From Strongylocentrotus purpuratus (lineage: Eukaryota > Echinodermata > Echinoidea > Camarodonta > Strongylocentrotidae): a stretch of 64,000 bases of DNA. Below are positions 48,901 through 57,400 of this stretch, piece by piece. Below the pieces are notes generated by a model. That model saw only the letters and a program-made list of their open reading frames with translations, had not been told where the DNA came from and did not search any database. The stretch spans positions 4,843,214-4,907,213 of the forward strand of contig NW_022145609.1 in NCBI RefSeq assembly GCF_000002235.5, given 5' to 3'. Numbering within the stretch: the stretch's first letter is position 1; every line of letters begins with the position of its first letter. The translations under genes and the position numbers were made by a program.

Positions 48901-51336
48901 TGAAAGGCATGAAGTGAGATGTGAATTGTGGAAAGAATGTGCGAAGATCTATACTGTGGAAAGAATGTGAGGGGGTGTTAACTGTAGAAAGAATGTGGGA
49001 GGGTTTCTATTGTGGAATGAATGTGGGAGGGCGTTTACTGTGGAATGAATGTGGGAGGGTGCGTACTGTGAAAAGGATCGTGGGAGGGCGTTTACTGTGG
49101 AATGAATGTGGGAGGGTGCATACTGTGAAAAGGATCGTGGGAGGGCGTTTACTGTGGAATGAATGTGGGAGGGCGTCTACTGTGGAATGAATGTGGAAGG
49201 ATGTGTACTGTGAAAAGGATCGTGGGAGGGCGTTTACTGTGGAATAAATGTGGAAGGGTGTGTACTGTGAAAAGGATTGTGGGAGAGCGTTTACTGTGGA
49301 ATAAATGTGGGAGGGTGTGTACTGTGAAAAGGATCGTGGGAGGGCGTTTACTGTGGAATGAATGTGGAAGGATGTGTACTGTGAAAAGGATCGTGGGAGG
49401 GCGTTTACTGTGGAATGAATGTGGGAGGGTGTGTACTGTGAAAAGGATCGTGGGAGGGCGTTTACTGTGGAATAAATGTGGGAGGGCGTCTACTGTGGAA
49501 TAAATGTGGGAGGGTGTGTACTGTGAAAAGGATTGTGGGAGGGCGTTTACTGTGGAATAAATGTGGGAGGGTGTGTACTGTGAAAAGGATTGTGGGAGAG
49601 CGTTTACTGTGGAATAAATGTGGGAGGGTGTGTACTGTGAAAAGGATTGTGGGAGAGCGTTTACCGTGGAATAAATGTGGGAGGGTGCGTACTGTGAAAA
49701 GGATTGTGGGAGAGCGTTTACTGTGGAATGAATGTGGGAGGGAGTTTTCTGTCAAAAGAAAGGTGGAGGGTGTCTACTGTGGGAGGGTGTGTATTGTGGG
49801 AAGAATATTGGAGGTATTTACTGTGGTAAAATTTGGATGGTGTGTGTACTATGGAAAGATTGTGAAGGTGTATACTATGGTTTAAACAAGAAGATGTCTA
49901 CTGAGGAAAGAACATGAGATAAAGTGTACAGCATAAAAGACTTTTGGAGGTTGTTTCTTTTAAAGAATGTTAGGACATGTTTAATGTGGAAAGAATGTGG
50001 GGGAGTGTATCATAAACTTTGATATTATCCCACAGTCGCATGATGAAGCTTTATTACTGCACATGGCATTATTCCATGTTGTAGCCTTACTATATTGTGG
50101 CATTATACCACAATTCCTTGTTGTAGCTCACTGTGGGACTTACATATTATTATTATCTATATCAGGCTGACTAGAGAAATAACACAATTTTACTTTTGAT
50201 TTTTGATAATCAAGCAATATTTTATCGACAGTTGAAGTTCCCGGATGACAACTTTGAAATGTAATGTCATCCGAGTACTGCGTTAAGATATCAAATACAC
50301 TGATTATTGTACCACTTGGAAGCTAAATATAGATGATAATATTCCCTATAATATTAAACACTTCGGCTCATGCATCGTTGATCAATCATCCATGTCAACA
50401 TTCTGTTCATGCGAAATTTAAGTCATCAAACACTACAATACAGTACCAAGTAGAGTATGAAAATATCTAAATTATTAGATGAGCAATTTAAAATCACATG
50501 ATTATCATTTTGGACAGTTATTCAAAATATTTCTTTCTTTTACAACCTGCGCGAAGACATCCCTTCACCATTCCATACGCAAGTTGACAATCAGGTAAAA
50601 TGTGAATGATTATTACCTCATTCTTCTTTTGGTTTACCGGTAAGTGCTAACTAGACAATAGGTAGTTATAATGAAAATGTCTCTAGGGGCACATAAACAC
50701 TTGTTTTATTTCAAACAACAATGTCTTATTAGTATCAATTTTTGCAATTACAGATACAAAATTGCCTTTATCTTGAGAACTATTGTCACAAGACACAATC
50801 ATAAATCAAAATGGCAATAAACATGGATTTCTCTCGATGAAGAAACAAAAGGGGCAATTCCAGATGGGCAGTACCAGAATTAAATAGTTTTTGTGCCAAA
50901 CTTGTGCATGCCATGGATTAATGTTTCATTCTCGCTGATTGATATCCATCATAGTATCAGGTTATATGCAAGGCTCAACATTAACACGCACCCAGGACAT
51001 GTGGGCGCCCAAAATTCCAGAAAAGTTAGTGTGGAGCCCTATGATATCACATGGCAATTCTACAAATTCCATTTTTGTTCTTATGCTCAAACATCAAAAG
51101 ATCGTTGGTTACAGGGTTACTCTTAGAATTTAGCATATTCCATGCTTGAAATTGCTAAAATATTATTTTCAATTTAATTATTTTTCATCTTTTTTAGCTT
51201 ATCCAGTAAAGCTTTGAAAAGCAGTCATTTGCATACAGGGGATGGAATGCAGATGTCTCTGACATACACATATTCCTTTTGTCCATGCCGTTACTATCTC
51301 TTTTCTTTACAATAACGTTATGCCTTTGTTCAATAA

Positions 51337-51410
<74 letters not shown>

Positions 51411-54400
51411 GAGAGACATAATTGCACATCATTAAGATATGTTATCATATTATTACTGCTATAATAGATTCATTTAAAATTCATTTCATGTTAATTGGCA
51501 TTTTAGACTTTAATAGACTTTAACATCCACAAATCAAACTTATTCAACTATTGTTGTAGTGTTTTTTGTTATTGTTTTCTGACACCCGGAGTCAGAAGTG
51601 CTGTGTCTAAAGTAACATGTGACATTGATTGTCCTTGCCCTTTGCTTTACAAAACCTTCTCAAACTTTCCTTTGTAATGAAAGTAATCCTAGACATATCA
51701 TTTCTTTACGACCCTCCGATTTGAGGATGACACCATTGTTTCCCCTCACCCCGGCATATATCTCTGCCATGTTCCAGATCTCAGGCGGGTTCATCTAAAA
51801 CTGGGTTTATAAGTCATCTGACGGGCATCTCAGAAGACAATGAAATCTGACAAGCGCTGCCATGTTTCCTTTCATGTATCTGTCTGACTTTGCAATAATT
51901 TGTCATCAACCTGACACATTCTTCAAGCCAGCTATGAATCATCTCGGGGTGCATTCAATCAACACTTTTTCATCCTAGAAAAAGGTTTTCAGAGACGTTT
52001 TTAAAACGTGTTTAAAATCGCAAACATTGTATCTCAATCATGATTCTATAACATCATTATTGTGGCCTGCTTCCGGTTTGGCCGACAGTCGACCGTAACA
52101 AATTCAGAAAGCACACAGTGAAGTTGACCTATACTTCCTGGGTCAAACTGCACATTGTGATGAGCAGTGGCTGTGTTTTTTAACGGCGTTTTGATTCATG
52201 ATTCATGTTTGTGATTCTAGCTTCAAAAAATCGCTTGAATGCACCCTTGGTTGTTTGAAGACTGTTCATCTTATGGCAAGCTTATACCAAACTTGTATAA
52301 ATTTGTATAAAGAAACGTATAGTGAAAGAAGCGTACAGACTCACTAGATAACAACATTGTTCAAAAGAAACATTGGATGAAGAAACTGATTTTTGGCAAG
52401 GTTTGTTAACAGGACAGCCTGCCAATTATGAGTATCACTCTCAGCCCTGCCAATTTTTACAATTTTCATACGATACCACGTTCAGACTGGAATGGGACGC
52501 TGATTTTTTTTATCAAGTTTTTGTTTGAAACGATACCAAAAAATACTTTTTGATATACAATATTCAGACTTCAAAATTTCAATGATCATATACAGTGAAA
52601 CCGGCCCATAAAGACCATCCAAGGGAGACAAGAAAAGTGGTCTTTACAGACTGGTGGTCTTTATGTACAGGTTCCTTAAGTACATGTTACAATGAGAAAA
52701 CCATTTCAAGGGAAACCAAAAATGTGGTCTTTGGTTTGAATGTAGCTATATGATGAATTTTGGAAGTCCGATAGCAGGGTTATTCCCATTTTCCCCAGTT
52801 CGGATAGCTTTCAAGAGTACTGAAGCTGGTGATAATCCGTGGTCAGTACTCAGAGATCTTTGAAATTTCAGACAAGTGTGAAGTCCCTTTAATAGGAAAT
52901 TTGCTAAAGTTTCTCGAGCAGTATGCAAGCCTGCCCTCTTGGTTCAATATCGCATTCGGTGACTTGACCTAAGTCATACTTGGGTCAGACACAGGTCAGA
53001 CCCAGGTCTGTCATAGATTAGATAATGGTCAGACTTTGACCGATGTCATATAAAGTTGTTCATGTTAAACTTTGTTGGCTTATTCATAATTGCTCTCCAC
53101 ATACCTGGCTTTCATAATGTTTTATTGCATACATGTCATGTCAATCACACTGTACTTTTCTTTCATAAACTTGTTAATTTTGCCTCTATGTGTTTTCTAA
53201 ATGTTTTATTACTTCAAAATTCAGTCTCGTTGTTAAGCAGAACACAAAGAAAAACAATAAAAACCTCTGTTTGACCATTTTTTTCCTTCTAATTGTGGTA
53301 AAGGAGTAATTATGGTCATCACATTAATGTATGTAGCACAAAGGCACTTGCTTTTCTGTCTTCTGATTTAAGAAAAAAGAGAAGTTTCTGTGGTTCAAAC
53401 TTCCAATCAAAATTTGTATTTTGAGGTGACGACCACATAATACACAGCAGCATTTGTTCAAGGAGACTCAACTTATTGCAATTTCCCACGTCAAAACCAC
53501 TATTTTGTACTAATAATATAACCGAAATTTTGCTAAACCGTTGTAATACTAATTATCCGGAATATGCTTTGGGTTTACAATACCTTTATATATTCGTGTG
53601 AAAGAAGTTATTCGAGAAATGTGGGACAATCATATTCCTTCTCAGCTCTAGTAAATATTAAAGAGGAAGTCCACCCTGATTAATAAATTGGTTTTAATAG
53701 CTGCAGATACGTCACAGCATTGTCAATTCGTGTTTGTGTCATGAATTTGGTTCAAATGAACAAATTGGAAGCATATGCGATCCTACAATATTCAGTGATC
53801 GTTGTCGCGGTCGAAATCGACTCTAAAGTTATGAAATTGTAAATAATAAACTCTTTATGTTGTATAGCTCCCTCTCAAGGTCAAAATATTAATGAAGCTT
53901 TAAAACAATGTTTCTTGACTAAAATCGACCGATTAGCTATTCCCGGTTGGAAATGATATATCACAACTACATATTCTGAAACTTTCATGGTCGCAGCTAT
54001 CATTGTATGGCCGTAGGGGCTATTTAAAGTTTATCAAACTTTTACGGGGGCACCGGTAAATTTTTATATTCAATTTTTCTCAAAAACAGAAGTGTTTTAG
54101 GGGCTCTATTTTCTAGTGCTTACAATACATCAACAGGGGCATCCAAATATATCAAAATAGTAAAGATTCACTATCCACCCAATTTCCAAAATTTCCCAAA
54201 ACGTTGTATTACCTTTAACAGATAGCTATAGTTTATGTTCCCCGCCTTTTATTATTTTGTTGAACAAGAGTTTTGAGTTGGGTACAAATTATTGGTGAAG
54301 CATGTTTGTATGGAACATTCAGTTTGATATTAGAATGATATTCAATGGTTGAATGAATAATGATTATAAAGACTGTATCTCCATTCTCATGTACTGGTAG

Positions 54401-57400
54401 GACATATGTGAAGAAATAACAAAAACAAACCATCAATTTTTTTTTTAAAGGTGAAGTCCACCCTAATATCAAATTGGTTTAAAATAGAAGCAGAAAAATG
54501 AGAAAAACAGGTCAGTGAAAGTTTCAGCATAAACCCATGAAAATAAGAAAGTTATGAATTTTTTCAAAGGTGCAACTAATCAATCACATATTATTGATAT
54601 TAAATTCTGTGATGTATCTTGTGATGTATCTTGTGACGTCCATTCCCATTTGCGGTGTACTAAAACCTTCAAAAATCTATATTTAACCCTATGAAAATTT
54701 TCAATCATACATTCACCTTAAATATGGTTATTACAAATATGTTTTTATATCATCCCTGTATGAAACAAATCTATTTTATCATCAATAACTAAGAAAATAA
54801 AAGTTCCATACAGAAAAATTTCGAGCCAGTTTGTGTTTCACTGATGACAACTTCAAAAATTCATAAGTCTTTAATTGGACTTTGCTTGAACTTTCACTAA
54901 TTTGTTTTCTCATTTTCTGTTTTTTATTAAATCCAACTTAATATCAGGGTGGACTTCCCCTTTATTAAATGTACCACTTTCATTTAATATGTTTTGTTGA
55001 TTGTGACACTTTGGGCCATGCACTTCTGAAGTTCTGAGTCGTGTTAAATGTTGAATCGTACCTTTAAGCCAGATACTAGCTTGAACTTAGCTGGCGAGCA
55101 AGGGGGGAGGTCTGACCGCAGCATTGCTGGTGAACTGTGAAAGTAGTTTCTGAGCCATGCTCTGCACTCTGGGTTCTCAACATGAATATTTCTCAGCACA
55201 AAAACATGAAATGTTTTCCAGCACAAAAATATGAATACTGCTGACAGTTTGTTGACAAAATGTCCATTGTCCCTTTCCAGCCTCCTCCCTCTTCCTCCCT
55301 CTTCCTCCCCCTCCTTCTCTCTCTCTCTCTCTCTCTCTCTTGATCTCTCACTATCTTTCCATCTTCCCTTTCCCCTATGTCTCTCTCTCCCGTCCATCCT
55401 GTGCTTGCTCTCCTCTTTGGCTCTTGCTCTGCCTACTTTAAAGGCATGGTTTAACAATGTTAAATCTGAGATGCATGGCCCTACGTGTTATCAGTGTCAG
55501 TGATATATGGTGTAATATTGAAGCCCTATAAAACTTGCGCTTCAAAATGATCATGAAGTGCCTCAAAAAAGTAAAAATCTTTGTGTGACAGGTTTTAACA
55601 TACTCATTTTCCCCAATAGACTGTAGTGTTATAAAAACGAATAATGAAATTTCGATTTTCAATCATAAATATCTTGATAATCAGACAGGCGATCGGCTTG
55701 TAAAAGCCATGGGATTCCTGACTGACCTAAAATTTTATAATTATGAATGCAGCATGAACTAAATCCAGGATTTTGTTTCAGAATCTGAGACAATGTTACC
55801 TAGTCATTTTAAAGGTACACGTACATTTGATTTGAATGATTAGATGCCTGTCTTTCTCTGTAGGTGTAATTGTTGTCATCAGAAATGTCCAGTTTCTCAT
55901 GTCTCTTCTTCTTGTTCTCATTATTCTATATACCGATACATGTATTGCCCTATTTTTCCCCCTTTTAATTAGCTTCTCCTCCCTCATCTTCGTTCTCTTT
56001 TTATTTATCTCTTGCTCTTCTCATCCCATTTCCGGTCTTGATAAGCGCCATGACAACCATTGTAACATTGGTATAGATTGGTCTTGCAGTGGAGACAGTT
56101 ATATTATCTTGAAGCCTTTGTTATACATGTATCTCTATCCCACGATAAATACAGTGTGGCACACAGACATGATACTGTTAAGAGTTAATATCCCTCATGT
56201 TCCCGCAATTTTTGTCCAGCCTTCTGTCTCCTAGCCAATTATAAATTTTTTGCTAAAATTTAGCTTGGCGAGGATTACTGTCTTCACCTGCTGATTCATA
56301 AAACCATTGTATTAGGTCATGGCACTTCCTATCACATGTAAGTTCTATTTAAAAGTGACAACACCTGCTTAAAGAGGGATCACACATTTGAGGAATGACA
56401 TTTATGGAAACACTCTGATGAGACTTTGCATTGTTTTGGTTTCTATATGTACCTGCAGGAAACACTCATGTGAATTTATGTAAATTTCTGCTGAGAATAT
56501 ATTTGGTCTACTTTATGTGATGAAAACATTTAGGCCTATAGCACATGATTTCAAGATTACGAGAATCAGCTTTAAACAAAATTTGTGTCCTCATCCCACC
56601 TTGCATATCTTTTTCTTTGATATTCTTTGATCTCCATTTCCTCTCCTTTCTCCCACCTCCCCTCTGTCTCCATTTCTTTGCTTGCCTCCAATAATCATGA
56701 CGTGTTCTTGGCAATGTCCCATACCTATGTCACTCACACCTCATTCTGCCAAACATGCTTGCTTCAGGGAGGGATTTGACCCTTGACCTCTGTATTTCAT
56801 ATTGCCTTTCATGTTCCAGCTCACCCCAAAACCCAGCCTTCTGGAGCCAAACCTACTAACCCTACCAATGTAAACTATACTTTAAACCCCCCATTTAGTC
56901 AAGCAAAATTGATCATACAGCTATATGAAAACCATAGGCTAAAAAAATCAAAGAATTTATATCCAATGCCCGTGTGACTATTTTATTGAACAAAAACTGT
57001 GTAAATTGGGCGTGGCTTATTATGAGTATGAACTGATACATGTGTAAGGGGTGAGGTAGTCCAGTGGTTTGAGCGCTTGACTGGAAGTGCAAAGGTTGTG
57101 GGTTCGATCCGCAACATGGCACTAATGTCCTTTGCCAAGCCATTAATCTACATTTGTCACTCCATACCCAGGAGAGAAATGGGAACCTGATGGAAGCGTT
57201 TTTTGGTAGTAATTACCTTATGCCCCCATGGTGGCCATATGGTAGGAATACTCCCAAGGGAGTGGAGATGGTGCACACTGTGCTTGAGTGATACTGATAA
57301 CCAGGGCCCCATCTTATAAAGAGTTGCGATTGATCCAAATCAATAGGAAGTCCTTTAATCAATCACAAGTTTGCAGTCTCCTATCTCTTATGTTCATAGT

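Noticed and set aside
48559-48903. 114-codon open frame starting in exon 13
   Set aside because: Only the first 44 codons are exon; the rest reads through the GTAAGA donor into repeat DNA. The exon 13 to exon 14 join restores the PARP motif spacing.
56817-56871. Candidate exon after CATGTTCCAG (AHPKTQPSGAKPTNPTN)
   Set aside because: It would sit between exons 13 and 14 and break the KGF to FGxGxYF spacing of the PARP fold; the phase does not fit either.
57048-57125. tRNA gene
   Set aside because: A and B boxes are present, but the acceptor stem does not pair and the sequence continues into a SINE body with a TTA tail.
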